From Schistosoma mansoni (Eukaryota > Platyhelminthes > Trematoda > Strigeidida > Schistosomatidae), in assembly GCF_000237925.1 (NCBI RefSeq), contig NW_017386026.1, positions 806,001-870,000 on the forward strand: 64,000 nt of DNA, in the 5' to 3' direction. Position numbers and translations under genes: made by a program. A model generated the notes under the pieces. The model was not told the origin of the DNA, ran no database searches, and was given only the letters and a program-made list of their open reading frames with translations. This document shows positions 25,986 to 37,215 of the stretch, one piece after another (position 1 is the first letter of the stretch; every line of letters starts with the position of its first letter).

Positions 25986-26748
25986 TTTGTGTAAAGCTGG
26001 AGTAGAAATATAGGCTCATTGAATTTTTGTTTGGTGGGAATGCAGTTTGTTGCTTGGTCTAAACAACAGAGAAATAAAGAAGCCTTGACAAACAATGGAA
26101 GCTATTTTTGGGCACGTTATTTCACTTTATTTCGAGTTTTAAGACACCAAAATTTAGTTATGTCCCTTGTTTATTCAATGAAACATAAGCTATTTCAGGT
26201 GTACGATTTACTGCTATACCCTTTTCTGTTCTAAAGCTATTATAATTTGAATGTAACCTAATGTACTATATTTTTCTACCCTAATACCCGGTTTGGATAT
26301 ACTTGTATTTTTCTGATTGTTTGTGCGGTGTGGTCGTGTTAGTCATCGATTTATTAATGTATCTTTCACGTTAATCTGAATCGGGAATTAGGAATAAATC
26401 GAGTAGTGTTCCAGATGACTTGCTTTCTCTATTGCTCTCTTGTTTGTCAACTAACCAAGTGATAGATTAGTTTCCCACTCTCTGCTCAAGGCCTTTAGTT
26501 TTAATTCACACTCATGCATTTCTAGCCTTAAGGTTAAAACAGTTAGGCTATATTGTCAATGCCTTAACATAAGCCGAGAAAAGTTCTCTCTTGTATATTA
26601 CTGGGTAGACAGATCAAGGCCGTAAAACAACTTTAAACTCATTATATCCTGATACCTTTTAAGAATATAAAGACGTCGAGAATTAGTGTTAAAATGATGG
26701 ATAAATGAAAGGAATGTTAAAAATGCAATGATAATGAAACATAACTTT
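25986..26748. other. Intergenic sequence downstream of CDC123
   Basis: Contains the expected CDC123 3' UTR (minus strand). No clear polyadenylation signal was found. The frame at 26019-26234 has no support. Confidence 0.4.
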
Positions 26749-27023
26749 TTAGAGAGGATACCAGTAGTAGCTAATGGTATTTCTGATGTCAGTAATAAGG
26801 GATGTCACTATCGATAACAAAGATTCACGTTTGTGCTGTTTATATGAAAAACAATAGATGAGTAATTGTATGTTTCTGGACTTACAGCTTGAATGAAATC
26901 CATCACCTTAACGGGATCAGATCCTGAAGCAATGTCGATCAAATCGATTGGTACGCTGTATTGATTCACTGAATTTGGACGGATATTTTGGTCACTTTGG
27001 TAGCGAAATAACGGAATGGTATC
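26749..27023 (-). CDS. CDC123: CDC123 exons 10 and 11 (C-terminus)
   Basis: Exon 10 (26886-27023, 46 codons) reads from [12 protein letters not shown] to [18 protein letters not shown] and MDFIQA, aligning with the human stretch ending in LPKDFVDLSTGEDAHKLIDFL. Exon 11 (26749-26835) starts HKRESLL and ends YYWYPL with TAA at 26749-26751. The 50-base intron between them has GTAAGT and ATAAACAG ends. The exon 11 sequence is not conserved with human, so its use rests on phase and splice sites. Confidence 0.8.
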
Positions 27024-29171
27024 CTATCAACCAAATACAAATGATAATGAAGTGATTTTTTATTAAATGTAGTACTCTACATCAATGTGGTGGTTTGTTG
27101 ATAGCGCTCCTCTAGCGTTATTCAACTGTAAAAGCTGTGATAAGTCAAAAATCTGCTTGATCTTTTCAGGTTTACTTTATAGAGCTTTCTTTGGGTGCTG
27201 GATAGTTATGAAAGCCATTATTTGGAAAATAAATTTTAATCAGAGGATTCTCTATGGTAATCATAAGATTTCTATCCTTTTTTACCGATTCAAAGTGGCA
27301 ACGATCACCAGTCTGACGAGATAACTGTAGGCATCTGGACTATGCTTAGTGTCTCAGTTAATCCCAATGATTGCTTTAGACCCACATCTTTAGGAACATC
27401 TGAAATAACCCATCAGGTTTTACTGCCACCCGACGTCTTAGGTTGCTTATGTCGCTCATGAAATTTTCCAGAGTTGGGTGACTAGTGACAGTCCTCTATT
27501 TAGGTTCGTAATCAGTAGCAGGCAACTGGAGGGTTGTTGTACGGTGGTTCCTCAGGCTTTCCTCTTATCATTCCAGTCGCCTGTTTTGAAAGTAAACTGC
27601 TATAGCGTCTTTTTTCTCGGTATTCCCCCTAACAGTTGACTCTCTGATATCGTTTTTTTGAAAAACAAACTGTTTAGTGCTACACCTAGTGATGCTCACT
27701 ACTGTTTATAATTATTACAGTTCCTTTTTGTTGTGCCAAAATATTCCTGTGTGTGGAGCATACTTACTTTGACACTCTATTGTAATAGTATATATGTGTA
27801 TTAAGTAAAACGAAAAATGCTTCCACGTTCTTACTTTCCCATTTATTTAATCAGCACACAAGTAGCTGTCAACTAGAATTAAATATAGGAGTGGCTGTTA
27901 TTTTTTCATACTTAGTGCTATATTTACACCTTGGAGGTCGTCAAACATCACTGACGAGTCTCCTGGTAGGCGGAAAACGGAGGGTATGAATTGCCCACAT
28001 CTTTTCGTTAGGGTCACTTGGGTTCTGTATACGGGTTCAAGAGAAAAGACACACCAATGACACCAGGTTCTCGGGTCTCAATTAGTGAGTATTGTCCAGT
28101 CTGACAAAGAGTGAACTTGTGCTAGTTGTGCATAGGAAGGGAGATGAAGTAAGAGTAAGCTAAATTTGAAATGGGTTGAATTTTAAACTTCGCTGAAATA
28201 GTCTTAGGTTGCAACTTTTCGCTTTAGTATGTTACTCATTTAGCAAGTACAGATTTGTGTATTCGGCTCTAACCGCACTTTATGTGAGAGAGATAGTGTT
28301 ATTACCCCAGTGCCTGGACTCAAAAAGGTGGGGTGGGACTTAGACCTGCTACCCATTGGTTGGTATTTGAATACCTTAACCGTCAAGCTAGCATTTGAAC
28401 AACTACGCTGTCAGATAAACTGAGGTATACTATCAAATTAGCGTTAATTAAACTCACACTTTCATGTACATCATTTTCCAATTCTGACCACTGAAATAAA
28501 AGTGCTTCAGTTGGTGGACCGAATACATTGAAATCAATTATTTGAATACGCATTTTACCATCGTTCTATACAAAAGTCAAAAAGAAGAGAATAACCCTAG
28601 GGAAAAAATAAATCACTTACCGATGATTCTCTGTATAAGTCAACTGTATCTAGATTAATAAATGAATTAAAACAATATCTCTTTTAAAAAAACTTAATTT
28701 ACAGTTTTCTAAATTAAAACGATTTCTTATTTTTCGATTAAAGAATTCCACAAGGTCGTGTTTGATGTTTTCTATTTGTTCTTTAATTGTTTTGAAGTAG
28801 GCATCACATTTCCGTTGGGAAATCGCTTGAGGATTGAAAACGAAAACATAGGAAAAGAAAAATTGAAATAGTATTTCATCATGCTCACAACAACAAATGT
28901 CTGCGCAATATCGTAAACTGACGTGTACACCGCTGGCCGCTAAGACCAGTAGTCTAGAGGTTCAGCGTTCGCACATCCTAAGTTATGGGTGACTAAGTTT
29001 GTACTTCTGTTTCAAACTGAAATTTCAGTTGGTGAAAGTTTTGTTATACCGAACACTAAGAAATGGAGCATGTTGCATGGAACGATATTAAATAAAGAGC
29101 AGTTTGAAACAAAGAACCATGAAACAGTTGTCTTATAGTACGATGGAGTTCCTAAGCAGTGCTCACAAAAG

Positions 29172-29251
<80 letters not shown>

Positions 29252-32200
29252 TAAAATAAACATTCATTTGATCTATTGGCTACTGTTATACGATTTACGA
29301 TTCTCTATTCCCAATTTATTAGTTATAGTATCCCGTACAACCACTTTTGGCTTGGTCCTGTATAATTATTCTTCATTTTATGGTGTGATGCGGTCTAATA
29401 TGCGATCATATAAACCAAGTATATCTGAAATATACGATTCACACAGTGGAGGCTGCTATTTGTGTTCTGGACTAAACGGGCTGGGCAAGGCGAAAAGTTA
29501 CTATACGGAGGACCAATAAGGACTCAGAGTTGAATCAAGGCTGCTCGTGCTGGTTAACGCATCATTGGTTTAACACAGGGTCAAGGTCACATAAGTCGGT
29601 GTTCTGATAGGGAATTTTGTCACGTGACATTTTGGCAGGCCATAGCAAATAACAGGGTTAAACTTAAAACCTTCAAGTAAGACAGTTACTGTAATATGTC
29701 TACCTGTAAGACCAGGTGTCAATTTCATAGTGTCTTCAAAAAATGCACATGACATACTAAGGATTAAGTGCCAAATTAGTTGACAGTACTTCGAAATTTC
29801 GGGTGCGAGCACCTGCAGTACAATACATATTAATAGTGAGACTTCTTAGAGCTCGTCGTCTAGTTTGTATCAAGATGTAAACGTTAAATGGGGAGTGTTT
29901 TAATGGCACTCGTAGTCTTAGAATATCTGAATCCCACACAACACTGAGTGGAAGTCATCAAAAAGTGACTACTAAGGGGATTAGGAACGCTAAGGACTCC
30001 GGAGCTCATTTACTACACTCCGAGAGATCTCTGCATGCTTGCCAACTAGGTTTACGTGTTGGGTGTTTTTATTAATACTCATTTGTGTGCCACATAAAGG
30101 CTATGTACTCAGAGCTAATATGATAAAGTCTTGAGAAGGAGGAGACTCTCATTCATGCTCTTGAGTGCATCAGAATAGGGCAGGATGGTAAATGGACAAA
30201 AGTAACACATTTACCTGCCACATTTAACAACTGGTTTATTGTACCACAAACTTCAGACTTGACAACACTAATTTGTGACCTGAGGATAGTAATACAGTAC
30301 TGTAATTAAATAATATACACATTTGGTATCAAAGGTATTTTGTCGTCGATAAAAGCTTACTCCATCTGCTGTTGAATCGTATAAAACATATGAGATCCAA
30401 TACTCGTATATTACTGAACCGCATTGATTTCTAGGATTATGGTATATGTTCAGATCTCAACGACTCCTACAGCGTGTATGACAACTTAAATCTCATAAAA
30501 TAACAGGACAAACGACGCAAGAGAACGTAACACTACGATTAACTTACCAATGAGAACTTTTGATCTGATGAAACATCGGAATTCTTCCTCGGGACGAAAG
30601 TCATACCACCTCCGTAGAACAAGAATCGGTTTGGAATTGAAAAGACAGCAATTTTTCTCTGCTGGAGTATCTGTACACAGAGCGAAACTAAGGGAACGCA
30701 AAATGTCGGTTGTTATGTTTCTACAAATATACACATTACGGAGCAGTCAAGTCATGTGCTGCGAAATCTGAAGACTTAAGGAGTAGGTAAATATCGGAAA
30801 ACGTTTTGCACTTTAGTGACCCATCGAAAGACATCCAAGATGCATCCTGTAGCAATTAAACATGTTGAAATACAACACTTACAGATGGGGCACTCCAATT
30901 TAACTTGGGGAATACAACACCGCCTAACTTACGGATGATACTTTTCAACTGAGACTCGAACTGAGGAAATTCCGGTCTCTTAACGCAATATTTTTTAGAG
31001 TTTGTTGTGCTGATAGTTACCTTTCCGTTTTTTTCATCAGTATCGGGATGGTCTAACCAAATACCCTGAAATTATAACAATGAAAACATCTTTAAAAAAA
31101 TATGAGACGATGATAAATAAAACACCATATTGGTATCAATGCCAAGCTTGGACTTGATAGCTTAAAATAAATTGAGCATTGAGTAGGCAGGTTAATACTT
31201 AATTATGCCTGTTACCCCTCATGGAGGACCACAGGCCTCTCACTAGCGTTCTGCATCCAACTCTGTCCTGGGCAATCCTTTTCATGCCTGCTTCCAATTC
31301 CTGATGCAATGTGTTCCTTGGTCTTCCTCTTTTTCGTTTCCCTACAGGATTCCATATTAGCACTTGCTTCGTGATGCAGTTTGATGATTTTCTCAATATA
31401 TGTCCTATCCACTTCCAAAATCTTTCCCTAATTTCCTCTTTGGGGTGGAAGCTGGTTTGTTCTCACCCACAGTGGGCTGTTGCTGATGGTATCCGACCAA
31501 CAAAAAACATTGAGTATCTTACGTAGACAGTTGTTTATAAACGCTCGTACCTTTTTGATGGTTGTAGTAGTTTTCCACGTTTCAGCTCCGTACAGTACGA
31601 CTGTCTCGATGTTCGCATTGAAGATTCTGACCTTAATGTTGGCTGACAGATAGATCTTTTAGGTTTTTCAACTGAAGAAATACGACCCTTAATTTGCCAA
31701 TCCTTGCCTTTACGTCTGCATCAGATCCTCCTTGTTCATCGATGATGCTACCCAGATACGTGAATGTTTCAACCTCTCCCAGAGTTTTTCTATTAAGTGT
31801 GACTGGTTTGGTATTCCCCGTGCTGTATTTGAGGATCTTACTTTTTCTCTTGTGCATGATGAGGCCTACTGCTACACTAGTTGTCTTCAATTACATTTGT
31901 TCGTGTGTATGGGGTAGAATAGTCATGTCCACTGCGAAGTCCAAATCCTCTAATGGATTCCGAGCTGTCCATTGTATTACGCGTTTCCTCTCAAATGTCG
32001 AGACCTTCATAGTCCAGTCGACCACCAGGAGAAAGAAAAAGGGAGAGAGTAAGCAGCCTTGTCTGACTCCGGGCTCACTTGGAATGTGTCTTTCAGCTTT
32101 CCTCCACGTACGACTTTGCACTGTAGTTCGTCGTATGAATTCCGTATGATGTTGACGACCTTCTCAGGTACACCATAGTGTCGAAGAAGGCTCAATAATG

Positions 32201-35200
32201 TTCTCCTATCCACACTGTCAAATGCTTTCTCATAATCAAGGAAGTTGATGTATAGTGACGAGTTCCATTCAATTGATTGTTCAACAACGACCCGTAGTGT
32301 GGTGATTCGGTCTGTGCACGATCGGTTCTTACGGAATCTGGCCTGTTGATCTCGAAGTTGGGCATATACTGAGTCTTTCATTAGATTTAGCAACACTCTA
32401 TTGAAAACTTTTCCCGGTACTGACAGTAGTAAGATGCCTCTGTAGTTCTCGCATTTGCTCGGATCTTTCTTTGGTATCTTGATGTAGTGTCCTTCTTTCC
32501 AGTCCATCGGCACTTGTCCTTTCTCTCAAATCTTCCTGAATAGAACGTTGAACATGTTTTCTATTGCTTCTATGTTTGTTTTCATTCTTTCAGCTGGTAT
32601 ATTGTCAGTCAGTCAGCTACAACGTATATTGTCAGATCCTGCTGCTTTCTCAATCTTGATTTGTCCGATGGCCATCCTGATACCTTCGATCGTCGGTGGA
32701 GTGACAACTATAGGAAGGTCTGTAGGTGCTGCTTCGATGTCTGGTGGATTCAATAGAGCTGGTCCATTCAAGAGTTCCTCAAAGTGTTCCATGGAATCCA
32801 GCCTGTTGATCTCGAAATTTGGCGATTAATCACTCCTATTCAAGCGTTCCGCCCATCTGTTCCTCTGCTCTTGAACCTCAGTGATTGGTTCGCCTTGTTT
32901 GTCCCTGACCGGTCTCTCTGGTTTACCATATTTCCCTACCAGTTTCTTCACCGAGTCATATACTCGTCTCATATTTCCTTCTCTTGCAGCTTTTTCTGCT
33001 GTCGTTGCCAGCTCTTTCACATATTTCTGCTTGTTAGCTCTAATGCTCCTCTTCATTTGCTTGTTTGTTTGTGTGTAGTCAACTTGTGCCTTAACTTTCT
33101 CTGCTCGTGTTCGACTGTTGTTAATTGCTGTCTTCTTGTTCTCCCTTCCTTGAATCTTGTTCAGGGATTCTATAGAGATCCATTACTTATGATGATACTT
33201 CTTGTCACCCAGCACCTCCTCCATAGTAGTTTCTTCTTTGAGTAGATTTTGTAAGGTTTGGAACCTATTGTTGAGAGTTATCTTGAATTCGTTGAGTTTG
33301 TTAGTTTGCCAAAAGAAGGCTGTATTGAACCTTTGTAATGCTATTTGCTCAGTGTTTCTTTAGCTTCAGTTCCATCTTGGAAACCACCAGGTGGTGATCT
33401 AAAGCTATGTCAGCTCCTCTCCTGATTCTCACCTCTTCCATTATCCTTCGGAATTTTTTGTTGATACAAATATGATCTATCTGGTTCTCTGTAGCGCGAT
33501 CTGGTGAGATCCATGTAGCTTTGTGTATGCGTTTGAGTGAGAATATTGTGCTGCCTATAACCATTTTGTTGGATGCACATAAATTTGCAAATCTCTCCCC
33601 ATTTTCTTTCCTTTCTCCCACTCTATGTCGTCCCATGATATCTTCATAAATGGTGTTGTACATTTCGACTTTGGCGTTTGGATCTCCCATCAGAATGGTC
33701 AGGTCCTTTCCTGGACACTTCACTATGATTGATTGGAGCTTCTTCTAGAACTGATCTTTATCGTCATCGTTGCTATCATTGGTGGGCGCATAACACTGGA
33801 TAACATTCATTGTGATTCCCTTCTTCTTTGCGCCGATAGTGTAGCGGTATCATGCAACCCTCCCACGGTTGCGACCCGGGTGCCCCCAAATGCCCTGGTA
33901 CGGCCGAGAGTGGGGAGAGTCCGTTCTCTTTCTCTCGAAATGCTCTCACATGGCCAGCGAATATATAGCCTCTGCCAGGGAAGTCCTACTCACTGCCTTC
34001 TCGTGGCGGGGGTGTTGTTTACAAAATTGAGAGGACGAAACGCGAATGTCCGGCGCTTTAACCGGGTTGGTGGACAAGGCAAGTCCACCTAGGGGAGTTG
34101 GAAAACCCTGATTCCAAACCAATGGTGCACATGGGCTCCAGTATCCTGAAGGAACAAATGGTGTACGAATCAATCGTTGATCACCGGCTACCATGGGACT
34201 GCATCTCCTCACGATGCTCTACTGCCTTGTGGACTAGACCTTTAGGTCAAAGGCTCGGGGTGTGGTCCCCTAAGAAAACCACCTGCTTTAGTCTGGACAC
34301 CTGGGCAGTATCACAGCCCTCCCACAAATCGAATGAGATTTGTGAGGCGCATAAGTATCTGGTGCTTCCTTGTACCAATATTTATGTGTTTAAATAAATA
34401 AATAAGATTCTCTTCTTCTTTGCTTTGAGGGATGCTTTGATGATCCTGGATCCATTAGATCCCCATCCTATAAGTGCATTTCGTGCTTATTTGGGCAGCA
34501 TCAGAACAACCCCCCGAGTGTGTGGAGCATTTTCCTCTTCGTGATCAGAGTACTGAAGCATCTCCTCCGTACCTAACCCTTGCTGTCCGGCTTGGGTCCA
34601 ATGGGTTTCACTGATTCAGCGTACTGCCAGGTTGTATCTCCATTTCTGTTGATATTTGATTGGTCCTTCCGGTTTTCCACATTGTCCGGAAATTCCATGT
34701 ACCTATATAAATTGTTGCTCTGATTGTTAGAAGGAGTGTCAGCCTCGTGGCTTTGGAAGAATCTCGGATTTTATCATGAGGCGTCATAATTTTTCCTTCA
34801 ACTCCCGTGTCAGATTTTAAATGGTTTAATTTCTTTCTTCCGGTTAGCGGTTTTTAGCAAGGTTGTTTTCTACAGGATGGGGTTGTAGACCCCATGCACG
34901 ATCCTACTCCTTTACCAGGGCTTGGGATCGGTAGTTATATCCCAGTGAGTGGAATTGCATCCCTGACGTTTCGTGACTTAATATAAGCGACTTCTTTAGA
35001 GTAAATAAATAACCAAATTAAATAAACATAAGTTTAAATGGTCATGAATGCGTACTGAGGGCAGGAAACTGGGTATTATGTGGTAAACAATCATGTATCA
35101 TATAGGGAGTTCGATGTACCATTCGCTGACCAAAAACCACGCAGTAAATGATTGTACAGACATTCAAAACTAGTTAACGCATATCGTAACGCAACGTTAC

Positions 35201-36537
35201 AGAATGATTCATCCTGCCTAAAGTTGAATAAAATATATTTAATCGTAAAGATGAGGTCCAATTGTTTATCGACTTGGATCCTAAGCATTCAAACGTGGAT
35301 TCAAATGCACTTCGTCTGGTTTATTTACGCAAACTAAGTAATATTTTGGCACCGAACAACATATGGAACGTAAAGTCTGAGATCTGGGCTATTATGCATT
35401 TTATAAGTAGTATGAAAAAACATTTTTGTGACTTACATCATTGTCTAGTTCCGACAGATGCCCGTTTGTTGGTTTTGCACTAAAAACATACGTTCAAAGA
35501 GGTGGAATATCTATAGTTTGTAACAAAAACGCGCTAAGCTCGGCATTTTAAGCCAATAATTAAACACTAATGTTTGGTAAATGGAGAGTGCAACAACCTA
35601 AATTTAAAGAATAAAGTGCAGCAACTTTACCTTCTACACAGAATTTACTAGAACTATGGAGAGAATGTATATACAACATAACACTAAATCTCACCTACTA
35701 AAAATAATAATATAGTATTATTGTATGCTTCATGCTATATTGTCATTTTTTCTTCGCCTACCATTTTCATGTCGCAAAATGCTACGTAATGATATCTAGT
35801 AGCTTCTGTTATGTTTAATCATTTATTGAAAGTTAGGTATTGCAATGCATTACAGTTGGTTATGGCAGTGAACTGTTAATCTGACCTACGTGTACGATCA
35901 ATTTTATGTCTTAGCTCGTTTGCCCAAGTTGCAGTAGCACACGAGAGCGCCAGACAGATAGGTGCCCGACGAAAAGGAATTAGTTGTTTCAAAAATAAAC
36001 AAAATGTATAATACGATGCTCAAGAGGGAATGATCTGGAAACTAATTTCCTCTAATAGTCTGTCGCATTTCACCATGTTATTTTTTGTGTATAAGCGAGT
36101 TATTTTATTGTATAAAATATCTATTCTTCCAGCTAGTAGTTTTGCTTTCAACTTACTCCAGGGACCGCACAAAAAATGGCAGACAAATTAAGAGTCAATT
36201 TAGAAAGGTGGAAGAAATTTAACAGGCATGGTTAGCTAATTAGTTTTAGTTTGACCATATAATTAATTAGGTATGTAGAGAAGAGATAAGAAAACGAATC
36301 GAAACTTGACCTAATTTACAATATATATATATATATATATATGCGGAAGTTACCTTTTCGGGAGAATGAATTCGTCATTTGTCAATGAAACTATAAGGTC
36401 ATCTGGGAGATTTATAAATATACTGTAAGAGAACTTATCAGTGATATCATTTACATAGTGTACCTTTCTTGAGTGTACGATTCAAAAATGTGATACCATG
36501 AATTAAAGGCGCACTGTTCAACATCTGCTATTTTCAT
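26749..36537 (-). CDS. CDC123: CDC123, eIF2 assembly chaperone, 11 exons
   Basis: Exons in transcript order: 36464-36537, 36354-36422, 35437-35479, 30883-31065, 30740-30846, 30548-30687, 28703-28825, 28621-28649, 28458-28565, 26886-27023 and 26749-26835. All have GT and AG ends and join in phase to 366 codons (human about 336). The protein matches CDC123/D123, the ATP-grasp-fold cytoplasmic chaperone that binds eIF2-gamma and is needed to assemble eIF2. Marks in order: [15 protein letters not shown] at the N-terminus, [66 protein letters not shown], and [18 protein letters not shown] with the Asp-Phe-Asn that coordinates metal in this fold. The human SAPRDA Arg is Ser here. The third exon is short (43 bases) and supported only by phase and splice sites. 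Intron 3 (4.4 kb) holds an RTE LINE. The last 28 residues are less conserved. Confidence 0.92.
28458..28825 (-). CDS. CDC123: CDC123 exons 7 to 9, including a 29-base exon
   Basis: Exon 7 (28703-28825) reads [16 protein letters not shown] to [16 protein letters not shown]. Exon 8 is only 29 bases (28621-28649) and gives the [10 protein letters not shown] segment, with TAT split over the junction. Exon 9 (28458-28565) gives [20 protein letters not shown] and [13 protein letters not shown]. All phases agree, and the joined order matches human CDC123 residue by residue around the metal-binding Asp-Asn. Confidence 0.9.
28940..29010 (+). repeat. tRNA-like SINE scrap in CDC123 intron
   Basis: GACCAGTAGTCTAGAGGTTC followed by GCGTTCGCACATCC resembles the tRNA-like head (GTGGTCTAGAGATTAAGTGC) of the 51-54 kb repeats. 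The rest is too diverged to follow. Confidence 0.35.
29174..29246. repeat. (TA)n microsatellite in CDC123 intron 6
   Basis: About 36 TA units, the longest simple repeat in the window. Its true length is likely uncertain in the assembly. The rest of this intron (28826-30547) has no recognisable feature. Confidence 0.95.
30548..31065 (-). CDS. CDC123: CDC123 exons 4 to 6
   Basis: Exon 4 (30883-31065, 61 codons) runs from [16 protein letters not shown] to [15 protein letters not shown]. Exon 5 (30740-30846) gives [16 protein letters not shown] and [15 protein letters not shown]. Exon 6 (30548-30687) gives [12 protein letters not shown] and [19 protein letters not shown]. The exon 5/6 intron is 52 bases (30688-30739); choosing the CCCTTAG acceptor yields APFALCTD, matching human QPFIHCTD. 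Confidence 0.93.
33830..34405 (+). mobile_element. SINE with tRNA-Gly(CCC)-like head, nested in the RTE LINE
   Basis: The insertion splits the LINE endonuclease. It is flanked by direct repeats (gattcccttcttcttt at 33814-33829 and gattctcttcttcttt at 34406-34421, one mismatch), a target-site duplication. It opens with GCGCCGATAGTGTAGCGGTA, then an anticodon arm CAACC, CTCCCAC, GGTTG (anticodon CCC) and GCGACCCGGGT, close to eukaryotic tRNA-Gly up to the B box, which it leaves midway. A body of about 515 bp shared with 36696-37215 follows, with a tail of TAAA units. Confidence 0.8.
34830..34965 (-). repeat. 5'-region repeat of the RTE LINE
   Basis: Contains GGATGGGGTTGTAGACCCC and GGGCTTGGGATCGGTAG, repeated at 9735-9880 and 56010-56140. 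Its place next to the LINE endonuclease suggests it is the element's 5' UTR. Confidence 0.5.
35437..35479 (-). CDS. CDC123: CDC123 exon 3 (43 bases)
   Basis: Bounded by TTTTTAG and GTAAGT. It adds one base to finish the split codon, then [14 protein letters not shown], and leaves phase 0 for exon 4 (GIWLDHPD). Without it exons 2 and 4 do not join in frame. In human CDC123 the same place holds an acidic, Ser/Asp-rich linker. Confidence 0.75.
36354..36537 (-). CDS. CDC123: CDC123 exons 1 and 2 (N-terminus)
   Basis: Exon 1 (36464-36537) gives [20 protein letters not shown] and YTQE; exon 2 (36354-36422) gives [20 protein letters not shown]. They align with human EHVLHCQFSAWYPFF and IKSVILPLPQNVKDYLLDD. 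The 41-base intron has GTACAC and TCTTACAG ends. A CAG lies eight bases before the ATG and may be a splice or trans-splice acceptor. Confidence 0.88.
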
Positions 36538-36695
36538 CAGAAAACCTGAACAAAAAACAGCTGTATTGAGATACCATACAGAATAAAAATGGTCAACAAG
36601 AACTCACCAATTTTTACAAACTTTACTTGTAGGAGATGAAGTCCGATAAACCTATGAGATAATGACACGTATAGAATGTAAGGTAAAATCAACCT

Positions 36696-37215
36696 CAAAT
36701 GCCCTGGTACGGTCGAGGGTGGGGAGATTCCACCCTCCCCCTAGAAATGCCCTCACATGGCAACACGTATATAGCCACCGTCAGGGAAGTTCTACCCACT
36801 GCCTTCTCCTGGTGGGTATTGTCTATGAAATTGAGAGGACGAAAAGCTGATGTCCGGCGTTTTAACTGAGTTAATGAATATGAAGGATCTATCTAGGGAG
36901 TTGGAAAACCCTGACTCCAAACCAGTGGTGCACATGGGTCCCAGGATTCTGAGGGAATAAACGGAGTATGAACATATTGTTGGTAAACGCCTACCATGGG
37001 ACTGGATCTCCTGACGTTGCTCCACTGCCTTATGGATTAGGCCTCTAGGTCAAAGGTTCGGAAAGTGGTCCTTTAAGAAAACCACATACTTCGGTTTAGG
37101 CACCTAGGTAGTATCCCAGCCCTCATAAATCGAATGGTTTGCGTGGCGCATATATATTTGGTGCCTTCTTGTACCAATGTTTATGTTTAAATAAAAAATT
37201 AAATATATAAATAAT
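36696..37215 (+). mobile_element. Second copy of the 515-bp SINE body, without the tRNA head
   Basis: From CAAATGCCCTGGTACGGTC to the ATAAA-rich tail this is collinear with 33886-34405 but diverged by many substitutions. The tRNA-Gly-like head is absent, so it is 5'-truncated or belongs to a headless form. It begins about 160 bp upstream of the CDC123 start codon and is antisense to that gene. Confidence 0.8.

Larger units (their letters stand above)
31130..34980 (-). mobile_element. RTE-clade LINE, nearly full length, in CDC123 intron 3
   Basis: From 5' (right) to 3' (left): a 5' region at about 34830-34980; an endonuclease split by an insertion (34420-34760 and 33349-33810), with [29 protein letters not shown] and [13 protein letters not shown]; a linker (32826-33056); reverse transcriptase (32007-32513) with [36 protein letters not shown] and [13 protein letters not shown]; then [12 protein letters not shown], a palm motif weakened to [33 protein letters not shown], and the C-terminal [18 protein letters not shown] near 31330. 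It has several frame breaks and no intact catalytic Asp pair, so it is dead. It lies antisense to nothing: it shares CDC123's strand inside a large intron. Confidence 0.88.

Noticed and set aside
30721-30739. A 19-base intron in CDC123 ending TTTGTAG
   Set aside because: Too short to splice. The 52-base alternative to CCCTTAG keeps phase and gives a much better match to human CDC123.
32784-33245. 153-residue Cys/Leu/Phe-rich frame on the plus strand
   Set aside because: It is the complement of the RTE LINE linker region and has no independent support.
33830-33881. A functional tRNA-Gly gene
   Set aside because: The sequence leaves the tRNA in the T arm, has no 3' acceptor strand and is the head of an inserted SINE.
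33733-34397. Plus- and minus-strand frames across the SINE insertion
   Set aside because: They translate the tRNA-headed SINE and LINE junctions.
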